From the NCBI GenBank assembly GCA_008671285.1, contig RPYR01000014.1, positions 1 to 11,341 of the forward strand: a stretch of 11,341 nucleotides of DNA, written 5' to 3'. This DNA comes from Collinsella aerofaciens. GTDB lineage: Bacteria > Actinomycetota > Coriobacteriia > Coriobacteriales > Coriobacteriaceae. Of the stretch, positions 1 through 5,734 are shown piece after piece. A model generated the notes under the pieces. The model searched no databases and was not told the DNA's origin. It was given only the letters and a program-made list of their open reading frames with translations. How positions within the stretch are numbered: position 1 is the stretch's first letter; each line of letters begins with the position of its first letter. Position numbers and translations under genes: made by a program.

Positions 1-586
1 AGTCAGGGCTCACGATGGGGCCACCGGCGCTGAGCGCGTAACCCGTAGAACCAGTCGCCGTGGACACGACCACGCCGTCTCCACGCAGGCGGTCGAGATG
101 GTGGCCCGACACCGTGATGTCAAACTCGACCATATCGGACAGCGGCCCGCGGGTAAGCGCCATGTCGTTGAGGGCGAAGGTGCGAACGCCCTCCTTCGTA
201 CCGTCTTCGCGCACGGACACGATATCCGCGGAGATGGTGGCGCGACGGCTCACGTGCAGCTCACCGGACAGGGCATCACTCACAACCTGCAAAATGTCGC
301 GCTCCTCGGGGCTAGCGGCCGTCAAAAAGCCCAGGTGACCATAGGAAAGACCGAGGATAGGAATCTCGCGATGGTTGAGGATGCGGGCAGCGCGCAGCAA
401 CGTACCGTCGCCGCCGAGCGTAATGACAAGATCGGAGCCGTCAATATCAGGCGTGCTCTGAATCTTCGATCGCTGGTCGGCAGCCCATGCGACCTCATAG
501 CCCTGGCGCGTCAGCCAAAGCTCGAGCATCAGACCGCTCTCGACGGCCTCTTGCTTGTAGTAATTGGGAACCAGAAAGACCTTCAT
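1..586 (-). CDS. nadK: NAD kinase, 3' end cut by window edge
   Basis: This gene encodes NAD kinase, which phosphorylates NAD to NADP using ATP (or polyphosphate) in the cytosol. Reading from the ATG at 584-586 gives 195 open codons before the window ends; the family is usually about 280-300 residues, so roughly a third is missing. Diagnostic motifs are visible: GGDGT at residues 58-62 with following LLRAA, the ND pair at 140-141 in place of the usual NE, and GDGVVVSTATGSTGYAL at 169-185, which forms part of the nucleotide site. The segment usually reading G-V/I-N before LGFL is GLSYGHLGFL here (79-88), so an Asn is replaced by Ser. The start overlaps the tlyA stop as ATGA, which implies translational coupling. 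tlyA-nadK (often followed by recN) is a widespread order. The identification is very secure; only the C-terminus is unseen. Confidence 0.95.
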   Translation of the reverse strand, partial: MKVFLVPNYYKQEAVESGLMLELWLTRQGYEVAWAADQRSKIQSTPDIDGSDLVITLGGDGTLLRAARILNHREIPILGLSYGHLGFLTAASPEERDILQVVSDALSGELHVSRRATISADIVSVREDGTKEGVRTFALNDMALTRGPLSDMVEFDITVSGHHLDRLRGDGVVVSTATGSTGYALSAGGPIVSPD

Positions 587-1395
587 AGCGTTGCAGCTTT
601 CTCGCTCATAACCGATACCTGGGATTGCAGCTCGTCTTTCGAACGGTCGCCGGGGACTAACCTCTTGCCGTACAGGAAAAACTCAACGTTGCCCTTGGCA
701 CCATGAATAGGTGACACGCACACATCGACCGGGAACAGGCCCTTGGCAGCAAAAAGTTCAACCGCCGCCACGAGTGTATCGCGGCGCACGGCGGGATCGG
801 TCACAATGCCGCCCTCACCCACCAGCGCCGCCGGAGCCTCAAACTGCGGCTTTACGAGCGTGCAGAATGCACCCGTAGGCGCCAGGCACGCCAGTACCGC
901 ATCGATAATGTTCGCGATGCTGGTAAACGAGACATCACACACAGCCAGGTCGATAGTGCCGGCATAGCCAAGCTCAGGCAGCTGCGTCACGTTTGTGCGC
1001 TCATGCAGCGTCACGCGATCGTCCTGGCGCAACGACCAATCGAACTGGGCGCGACCCACGTCCACCGAGACAACGGTCGCAGCTCCGCGCTTGAGCAGAC
1101 AATCGGTAAAGCCGCCGGTAGAGCAGCCCACATCCAGACAGGCAAGGCCCGTCGGATTGATGCCAAACGCATCAAGCGCGCCTTCGAGCTTAAGACCGCC
1201 GCGGCCAACATAGGGAATGCGCCCCTTCACATGCAGCGGCAGCCCCGGGATCACCTTAAGGCCCGGCGAAGTCAAGCGCTCACCGCCACTCGAGACCAAG
1301 CCGGCCATAAGAGTGCGAAGGGCATCCGCGCGATCGGCGCAGATGCCCTGTGAAATCAGTTCGTCATCAAGACGCACGCGTTTCATGAATGCCAT
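583..1395 (-). CDS. tlyA: TlyA family rRNA methyltransferase (hemolysin A-like)
   Basis: This is a TlyA-type SAM-dependent methyltransferase; characterised members 2'-O-methylate cytidines in 16S and 23S rRNA. It has about 270 residues, the family's usual size. An N-terminal S4 RNA-binding domain covers about residues 4-60 (starting KRVRLDDELISQG), then the family linker YVGRGGLKL at 62-70. An FtsJ-like Rossmann domain follows, with SAM motif LDVGCSTGGFTD at 87-98, CDVSF at 153-157 and LVKPQFE at 180-186. The start is uncertain: TTG at 1398, ATG at 1395 and ATG at 1386 are all in frame and none has a strong Shine-Dalgarno site. Family alignment fits 1386 well; 1395 is used here as a compromise. 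The gene lies 26 bases after xseB and shares an ATGA overlap with nadK. Whether it methylates both rRNAs, or has any membrane activity, cannot be read from the sequence. Confidence 0.93.
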   Translation of the reverse strand: MAFMKRVRLDDELISQGICADRADALRTLMAGLVSSGGERLTSPGLKVIPGLPLHVKGRIPYVGRGGLKLEGALDAFGINPTGLACLDVGCSTGGFTDCLLKRGAATVVSVDVGRAQFDWSLRQDDRVTLHERTNVTQLPELGYAGTIDLAVCDVSFTSIANIIDAVLACLAPTGAFCTLVKPQFEAPAALVGEGGIVTDPAVRRDTLVAAVELFAAKGLFPVDVCVSPIHGAKGNVEFFLYGKRLVPGDRSKDELQSQVSVMSEKAATL

Positions 1396-1421
1396 CAACC
1401 ATTCGTATCCGGAGATGCGGC

Positions 1422-1661
1422 CTAGCTATCCTGGGATTCGTTTGCCGCATCCTCATCGTATTCCTGCTCGAGCTTGTCGGCCTCACGCGGCGTCAGCTCA
1501 AACTTGTCGACCATGTCGACCGCACGGGAGCCCAGCTCAATCGCCTCGTCAAACAGATCGAGCGAACGCTCCAAGGACGTATCCTTAGAGCGAACGGTAG
1601 CGATGATCTGATCCAGACGGTCCGAGATCTCATCAAAGTTACGGACAGAACCCTCTGGCAT
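1422..1661 (-). CDS. xseB: Exodeoxyribonuclease VII small subunit
   Basis: This is the 79-residue small subunit of exonuclease VII, which binds several copies to one XseA large subunit to degrade single-stranded DNA. The sequence shows the family's helical hairpin: NFDEISDRLDQII at 8-20, the SLERSLDLFDEAIELG core at 29-44, then VDMVDKFE. A short acidic tail rich in Glu and Asp follows. The start ATG lies two bases after the nusB stop, and its GAGGAG Shine-Dalgarno (1667-1672) is inside the last nusB codons, so the two are probably coupled. The large-subunit gene xseA, commonly directly upstream of xseB, is absent here: nusB is the immediate upstream neighbour. XseB cannot cleave DNA alone, so an xseA elsewhere in the genome is expected. 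Confidence 0.88.
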   Translation of the reverse strand: MPEGSVRNFDEISDRLDQIIATVRSKDTSLERSLDLFDEAIELGSRAVDMVDKFELTPREADKLEQEYDEDAANESQDS

Positions 1662-1663
1662 GG

Positions 1664-2248
1664 CTACTCCTCGACGGAGTCGACAACAGCCTCGGCGGCG
1701 TCCGCATCCTCGGCCAGCACGCCAGCCTCAGCCTGAGCAACCGCAACCTTGGCGGCAGCCTCGGCAGCCTGCGCCTCCTCGCGAGCGCGATCTTCGGCCA
1801 GCAGCTCCTGGTACAGGCCCTCGCCCGGCAGCTCCTCGCTGCGAGCGATCTTGCCCAGCACGCCGTTGACGAACGATGCGGACTGGTCGGTGCCATAGGC
1901 CTTGGCAAGTTCGACGGCCTCGTTGATCACGATGGCGTCCGAGACCTCCTCGTCGGTGAGGAAACGCATCTCGTAAACAGCGATACGCAGCAGATTGCGG
2001 TCGGCGCCGGGCATGCGCATAAGATCCCAGTTCTTGGCAACGGATCGCAGAGCGCAGTCGATGCGGTCGATATGCTCGTAGGCACCGCGGCACAGCTCCA
2101 ACGCATAGGGGTCGAGGGGACCCTTCGAGATCAGGAAATCACCCTCGAGGACGCGCTCGAGCGGGCTGTCCGTGGCCTCGGCCTGGAACAGCAGCTGCAG
2201 CGCCTGACTGCGGGCAAGCGTACGCCCGCGATAAACCTTAAGGCTCAA
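1664..2248 (-). CDS. nusB: Transcription antitermination factor NusB with a long Ala/Glu-rich tail
   Basis: NusB forms a heterodimer with NusE (ribosomal protein S10) and binds boxA RNA to support rRNA operon antitermination. The fold is recognisable in residues 8-136: GRTLARSQALQLLFQAE near the start, NWDLMRMPGADRNLLRIAVYEM at 73-94 (read in two parts: NWDLMR and DRNLLRIAVYEM), INEAVELAK at 108-116 and FVNGVLGKIA at 126-135. The usual protein is about 140 residues; this one is 194. The extra 55 or so residues (about 138-194) are almost all Ala, Glu, Asp and Val, strongly acidic and probably disordered or a single helix. The start codon is TTG at 2246-2248, supported by AAGGAG six bases upstream, which lies in the last codons of the preceding Asp23 gene. 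The core assignment is secure; the tail has no assigned role. Confidence 0.95.
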   Translation of the reverse strand: MSLKVYRGRTLARSQALQLLFQAEATDSPLERVLEGDFLISKGPLDPYALELCRGAYEHIDRIDCALRSVAKNWDLMRMPGADRNLLRIAVYEMRFLTDEEVSDAIVINEAVELAKAYGTDQSASFVNGVLGKIARSEELPGEGLYQELLAEDRAREEAQAAEAAAKVAVAQAEAGVLAEDADAAEAVVDSVEE

Positions 2249-2260
2249 AGGTTACTCCTT
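2249..2260 (-). promoter_or_regulatory. Ribosome binding site that fixes the nusB TTG start
   Basis: AAGGAG (2255-2260) lies six bases before the TTG at 2246-2248 and is formed by the last Lys-Glu codons of the Asp23 gene. It supports a rare TTG start and translational coupling. Confidence 0.8.
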
Positions 2261-2614
2261 GGGGAAAACGAGGCCGTCGATGCAAACGTCAACACGCTCG
2301 ACCTCAACGCCCACCTGGGCATCGATAGCGGCGACCACGGCGGCGCGAACAGCCTCGGCGAGTTTCTTGAACGGATAGCCAAAGAACACCACGACACGCA
2401 CGGTGAGTGCGAGCTTGTCGCCGACGACCTCGGCCTCGACCGCCGGCTCGGAAGCCGGGGCCTTGGACGAGAGCATCATGGAGACAAGGGTGGTGGCAAG
2501 GTCCTTGACGCCAACGGAGGCGATGCCCTCGACATCGGACACGGCGCGCGAGACGATGGCGGTCAGAACATCGGGCGAAATGCCGATGCCGTCAATCTTG
2601 ATTTCCTGGGGCAT
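2252..2614 (-). CDS. Asp23/Gls24 family envelope-stress protein
   Basis: This 120-residue protein belongs to the Asp23/Gls24 (DUF322) family, known in Gram-positives as abundant membrane-associated or envelope-stress proteins; a YqhY-type member next to nusB and acc genes is typical of Firmicutes. The sequence shows the N-terminal block ISPDVLTAIVSRAVSDVEGI (12-31), a variable loop, then the second half with LTVRVVVFFGYPFKKLAEAVR (70-90 approx., read as LTVRVVV and PFKKLAEAVR) and VERVDVCIDGLVF at the end. There is no signal peptide or membrane segment, so it is cytosolic or recruited to the membrane by a partner not seen here. It starts 25 bases after efp with a strong AGGAGG site, and its stop is three bases before the nusB TTG start. 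The biochemical function of this branch is not established. Confidence 0.88.
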   Translation of the reverse strand: MPQEIKIDGIGISPDVLTAIVSRAVSDVEGIASVGVKDLATTLVSMMLSSKAPASEPAVEAEVVGDKLALTVRVVVFFGYPFKKLAEAVRAAVVAAIDAQVGVEVERVDVCIDGLVFPKE

Positions 2615-2638
2615 GAGTCCTCCTAGAAGATTTGGTTG

Positions 2639-3202
2639 CTAGACGCGGGAGACGAACTTGCCGTCGCGGGTGTCAACCTTGATGACCTCGCCCTCGTTGA
2701 GGTACATGGGGACCTGGATGACAGCGCCGGTGTCGATCGTGGCCGGCTTGGTGGAACCCTGGACGGTGTCGCCCTTAAAGCCCGGGTCGGTCTGGACGAT
2801 GGTGGTCTCGATGAACATCGGCGGGGTCACGCCCATGAGCTCATCGTCGGCGAAGAGCAGCTGGCAGATGTCGTTCTCGCGCAGCCACTTGGAGTTCTCG
2901 CCCACCATGTCCTCGGGAACGGGAACCTGCTCATAGGACTCGTTGTCCATGAAGATGTAGTCGGTGCCATCGTTGTAGAGGTACTGGAACTCACGGGTGG
3001 TGAGCATGACGCTCTCGAACTTGGTGCCGGCGTTGCAGGTGTTCTCGACGACGCGGCCGCTCTTGATGTCGCGGGTCTTGTAGCGCACAAACGCGCCGCC
3101 CTTGCCCGGCTTGACATGCTGAAACTCGACGATGGTGTAGACCTTGTCCTTGATGCGGAGACCGAGGCCGTTCTTGAAGTCGGCGGTAGAAATGGTAGGC
3201 AT
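2639..3202 (-). CDS. efp: Translation elongation factor P
   Basis: EF-P binds between the P and E sites of the ribosome and relieves stalling at consecutive prolines. The 187-residue length is standard. Domain I carries the tip loop KPGKGGAF at 31-38 with Lys34 at the position that is modified in many bacteria; the central domain and the C-terminal OB domain follow, ending in the family signature VPMYLNEGEVIKVDTRDG (near 162-180). The start at ATG 3200-3202 is chosen because MPTISTADFKNG matches the family N-terminus and AAGAAAGG (3208-3215) lies five bases upstream; an ATG 33 bases further upstream adds eleven unrelated residues and lacks support. It is the first gene of a new transcription unit, after a terminator and a good promoter. 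No EpmA/EpmB-type modification gene is in the window. Confidence 0.97.
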   Translation of the reverse strand: MPTISTADFKNGLGLRIKDKVYTIVEFQHVKPGKGGAFVRYKTRDIKSGRVVENTCNAGTKFESVMLTTREFQYLYNDGTDYIFMDNESYEQVPVPEDMVGENSKWLRENDICQLLFADDELMGVTPPMFIETTIVQTDPGFKGDTVQGSTKPATIDTGAVIQVPMYLNEGEVIKVDTRDGKFVSRV

Positions 3203-3215
3203 AGCGACCTTTCTT
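3203..3215 (-). promoter_or_regulatory. Ribosome binding site of efp
   Basis: AAGAAAGG at 3208-3215 lies five bases before the efp ATG. It pairs with the CCUUUCU end that bacterial 16S rRNA often carries, rather than with the more common CCUCC core. The same eleven-base string AACAAGAAAGG precedes the aminopeptidase gene. Confidence 0.75.
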
Positions 3216-3259
3216 GTTATGGGCAGAACGCACAAGCGTCCAAATTACATACGACCGAA

Positions 3260-3288
3260 ATTATACACTTGCAGACGGCGCCTGTAGC
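3260..3288 (-). promoter_or_regulatory. Predicted sigma-70-type promoter for efp operon
   Basis: On the minus strand a perfect TATAAT box lies at 3260-3265. Seventeen bases upstream is GCTACA (3283-3288), which matches only the ACA half of the -35 consensus. Transcription would start near 3253, giving a 5' leader of about 50 bases before efp. It sits just downstream of the terminator that ends the previous unit, which is the arrangement expected for a new operon start. The rest of the 159-base gap holds no other clear signal. Confidence 0.6.
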
Positions 3289-3294
3289 GAGCGC

Positions 3295-3339
3295 ATAAAA
3301 AGAGAACGCGGGGCGTCCGAATCGATCCGGACGCCCCGC
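3295..3339 (-). terminator. Intrinsic terminator after the aminopeptidase gene
   Basis: A perfect 12-bp stem pairs 3308-3319 with 3328-3339 (GCGGGGCGTCCG and its reverse complement) around an 8-base loop. On the minus strand it is followed by a T-rich run, TTCTCTTTTTA (3296-3306). The stem starts 22 bases after the stop of the gene at 3362. There is no U-run on the plus-strand side, so it acts in the direction of the genes here. Confidence 0.9.
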
Positions 3340-3361
3340 CCCAAAAATCTATCGAAATGGG

Positions 3362-4492
3362 CTAGCAATCGATGACGTGCAGGTCGTGCGGGGTCTTGGT
3401 GAAGGGCTCGTAGCCGTTCTCGGTGACCACGCCGTAGTCCTCCAGACGCACGCCGCCCACACCGGGCAGGTAGACGCCGGGCTCCATGGTGACAACCGAG
3501 CCGACCTCGATGGTGTTCTTGCTGCGGTTGAAGTTGGGCAGCTCATGGATGTCGATGCCCACGCCGTGACCCAGACCATGGTTGTAATAATCGCCATAAC
3601 CGGCATCGCCGATGATCTTCTTGGAAAGCTTGAAAATGTCGTTGCCCTCGACGCCCGGATGGATGGCGGCGACGCACTCCTCGTGCGTACGGCGCACGAG
3701 CGCGTACAGGTCGAGCTGTTCCTGGGTAGGCTCGCCCATCACGACAGTGCGCGTCATGTCGGAACGATAATCGCAGTAGCCCGCGCCGTAATCCATGAGG
3801 ACAAAGTCGCCCTTCTCGATCACGCGGTCGCTCGGCACGGCATGCGGGTTGGCGGTGTTGGGACCGCTCGCTACGATGGAGCCGAAGGCAAGGCTGTCAG
3901 CGCCATTGGCGAACATAAAGTTCTCGAGCTCGTTACGAACCTGCTTCTCGGTCATGCCGGGCTTAATAAAGCCGAGCATGTGCTGGAAGGCGGCGTCGGT
4001 GATCGACTGCGCATGGCGCATGAGCTCAATCTCCTCGGCATCCTTGATGGCGCGCATCTTGCGGATGTCGTCGTGCATCAGCGGCAGCATGCAGGCGACG
4101 GAACGGTCCTCCAGGCCGCGCTGAATACCTTGGTAGAAGTTAATCTGCATATCGTCCTCGACAGCGCAGACACGGCACTTGTTAGCCGCGATCTTGCCGG
4201 CGACCCAGCCGGGAATGGTACCCTCGTCCATGTCGTAGGCCCAGGGGCTGCCGGCGGGCGTGTTCTCCTCAAAGCTGTTGAGGTAGCGCGAGTCGGTGTG
4301 GAACAGGCACTGGTCGACCGTAATAAACGCAGCGTGCGGGAACTCGAAGGTGTAGTCGAAGACGCCCTTCACGCCCGTAAGCCAACGAAGGTTGGCCTCG
4401 TCGCGCACCACGATAGCGTCGTAGCCGCGCTCGGCCATCAGGGCACGGACACGCTCGATACGACCGGCAGGACCGGCAGCAAACTCAGACAT
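3362..4492 (-). CDS. M24B family metallopeptidase (Xaa-Pro aminopeptidase/dipeptidase type)
   Basis: This cytosolic metallopeptidase removes residues next to proline from peptides (aminopeptidase P or prolidase type). It has 376 residues, typical of the short form. An N-terminal creatinase-like domain spans about 11-140 and a pita-bread catalytic domain 155-370. All five dinuclear metal ligands are visible: Asp234 (in MDYGAGY), Asp245 (in SDMTRT), His309 (in HGLGHGVG), Glu337 (in MEPGVY) and Glu351 (in VRLEDYG). His217 in NPHAVPSD and His316 in IHELP fit the substrate site. There is no signal peptide. AAGAAAGGA six bases upstream supports the start. It stands alone between a 132-base leader and a terminator, next to efp, as pepQ is in many Actinobacteria. 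Its place next to efp fits proline handling, but that link is an inference. Whether it acts on Xaa-Pro dipeptides or longer peptides cannot be decided here. Confidence 0.95.
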   Translation of the reverse strand: MSEFAAGPAGRIERVRALMAERGYDAIVVRDEANLRWLTGVKGVFDYTFEFPHAAFITVDQCLFHTDSRYLNSFEENTPAGSPWAYDMDEGTIPGWVAGKIAANKCRVCAVEDDMQINFYQGIQRGLEDRSVACMLPLMHDDIRKMRAIKDAEEIELMRHAQSITDAAFQHMLGFIKPGMTEKQVRNELENFMFANGADSLAFGSIVASGPNTANPHAVPSDRVIEKGDFVLMDYGAGYCDYRSDMTRTVVMGEPTQEQLDLYALVRRTHEECVAAIHPGVEGNDIFKLSKKIIGDAGYGDYYNHGLGHGVGIDIHELPNFNRSKNTIEVGSVVTMEPGVYLPGVGGVRLEDYGVVTENGYEPFTKTPHDLHVIDC

Positions 4493-4546
4493 GCAGATTC
4501 CTTTCTTGTTGTCTCTATATAGACGGGACGGGTCTCAACCGAACGA

Positions 4547-4565
4547 CGGAATCGCATGCGATCCG
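4547..4565. promoter_or_regulatory. Palindromic element in the aminopeptidase leader, possible operator
   Basis: ATCGCATGCGAT at 4551-4562 is a perfect 12-bp palindrome. With one bulged A it extends to CGG...CCG at 4547-4565. The heptamer CAACCGA occurs on both sides, at 4536-4542 and 4566-4572, as a direct repeat. The element lies between the candidate promoter and the start codon of the gene at 4492, where a repressor could act. No regulator can be named from the sequence, and the element could equally be a small RNA hairpin. Confidence 0.35.
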
Positions 4566-4592
4566 CAACCGATAGAAAACCCGCCCCTCAAC

Positions 4593-4618
4593 ATGATACG
4601 AAAGACGATGGATGTCAA
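4593..4618 (-). promoter_or_regulatory. Candidate promoter for the aminopeptidase gene
   Basis: On the minus strand a perfect TTGACA box lies at 4613-4618, just past the stop of the aroB-like gene. TATCAT (4593-4598) is a good -10 match but the spacing is only 14 bases; at the normal 17 bases the hexamer is CATGTT, a poor match. It is therefore a weak call. No terminator is visible between the aroB-like gene and this point, so readthrough from the upstream operon is also possible. Confidence 0.35.
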
Positions 4619-4624
4619 TAAATC

Positions 4625-5734
4625 TTAGAGAAGTTCTTTGCGAGAAGCCAAGTAGGCGTGAGCATGGCGCTCAAGAACCTCGTCCTCAACGCTCGTTAGG
4701 CGAATGGCACCGAGTGCTGCGGGCAGCGGCAGCATGCTGCGATTCGAGCGAACGAACTGCTGCTTGCGGAACTCCTCGATAAACGCGGTGGGCTCCAGGT
4801 CGAAGGCAAGCTCCTCGATACCAAAGTCCTCCAGGCAGTCATCGACCTCAAAGACGTAATCGATATCAAAGTCGCAGGCATCATGTGCCAGGCGCGCCTC
4901 AAAGCGCATGCCCTCGGATAACAGCTGATAGGCAGGGACCTGCGAAGCGGCATCACCCAAGCAAGCGCGCAAGGTACGCTCCCCCGTCTTACCAAAATCG
5001 AGCGCATGGCGGGCGCTCGGGTTCGTGGCCATCAGTACGTCCTTGCGGGCAGTCTGAGACCATTGAACGGCATTGACGAGCGCGACCTCCTCGCCCGCGA
5101 GAATCTCGGGGACGGTCTCAGTAAACTGATTCCAGCGGGACTTGCTGCTCGAAAGCATGGTGCCAACAAGTACCACATAGCCGAGCTTAAGGTCCTCGGG
5201 GTCCGCCTCGCGAACAAGGTCGAGGTCACACACGACCAAGCCCGGTTCGGGACGGAACGCGATAGCGGGAAGCGCATTCGCCGACGAGGCGACGAGCGGC
5301 TTCATGGTCGTCGCGACCGTGAGCATGGCGTCGAAGGTCGTCGGCAACAGCGCGCACTCGGTTCGGCCGCACCACTGGTTGGAGCACCAGCTAACAACCG
5401 AGCAGGTTGCGGCATCGCCAACGGCGACAACCAGATCGTCGCAGGTAACGCCGTTGGCAGACAGGGCGCCAAAGATAGCATCAGCATCGGCCAGCGTGGC
5501 ACCAGCAGGCGAAACCTCGAGGACTAGCGGCGACACGGCAAAACCGGCGTCGACCAGCGCATGCTCGACGACTTCACCAAAACGCTCGGATGTGGCGGTG
5601 TTCCAAACGACCATCGCGCGCTTAGGCTTGCCCACGGCCGAGGCAAACATACGCGACAGTTCATCGAACGCACCCAATCCGACACGGACATCGACGCTGC
5701 GGTTTTGGAAATTGATCAGTTGACGGCGAATCAT
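4625..5734 (-). CDS. AroB-like protein lacking the dehydroquinate synthase active site (probable pseudoenzyme)
   Basis: This 369-residue protein aligns with 3-dehydroquinate synthase over its whole length and lies directly after aroK with an ATGA overlap, the classic aroB position. Landmarks remain: LVVAVG at 101-106, LLPTT at 129-133, the D...L segment near 170-174, LDFGKT at 245-250 and a C-terminal LPAALGAIRL block. The functional residues do not. The NAD motif GGGVxGD reads GDAATCS (106-112); the SVGGK segment reads TVATTM (139-144); KN of the GKNxIGAF segment reads NA (153-154); the metal-ligand Glu and Lys of AEVIK read Val188 and Gly191; NFGHxxGH reads DFGKTGER (246-253); and the third ligand His is absent before GM at 275-276. 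The frame is intact, with normal composition and no internal stop. The start at 5734 is used because it gives MIRRQL and coupling; an ATG 33 bases upstream lies inside aroK. It cannot be expected to make dehydroquinate. Its present role is unknown. Confidence 0.8.
   Translation of the reverse strand: MIRRQLINFQNRSVDVRVGLGAFDELSRMFASAVGKPKRAMVVWNTATSERFGEVVEHALVDAGFAVSPLVLEVSPAGATLADADAIFGALSANGVTCDDLVVAVGDAATCSVVSWCSNQWCGRTECALLPTTFDAMLTVATTMKPLVASSANALPAIAFRPEPGLVVCDLDLVREADPEDLKLGYVVLVGTMLSSSKSRWNQFTETVPEILAGEEVALVNAVQWSQTARKDVLMATNPSARHALDFGKTGERTLRACLGDAASQVPAYQLLSEGMRFEARLAHDACDFDIDYVFEVDDCLEDFGIEELAFDLEPTAFIEEFRKQQFVRSNRSMLPLPAALGAIRLTSVEDEVLERHAHAYLASRKELL

Noticed and set aside
98..706. 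Plus-strand open frame across nadK and the end of tlyA
   Set aside because: It crosses the ATGA junction of two clear minus-strand genes and resembles no known family.
3203..3235. Upstream ATG that would extend EF-P by eleven residues
   Set aside because: EF-P normally begins at the MPTISTADF-type sequence, and the Shine-Dalgarno site lies just before that codon, inside the would-be extension.
3308..3339. The GC-rich hairpin as a bidirectional terminator
   Set aside because: Only the minus-strand side has a U-run; on the plus side it is followed by CC and a run of A, and no plus-strand gene ends there.
3377..4522. A 381-codon plus-strand open frame opposite the M24 aminopeptidase
   Set aside because: It is the shadow of a gene with all five metal ligands. 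The antisense protein is low in recognisable features and has no ribosome site or promoter that stands out.
4625..5734. Reading the aroB-like gene as a simple frameshifted pseudogene
   Set aside because: The frame is open over full family length with correct ends and coupling. What is lost is specific residues, not the frame, so pseudoenzyme fits better than broken gene, though neutral decay is not excluded.
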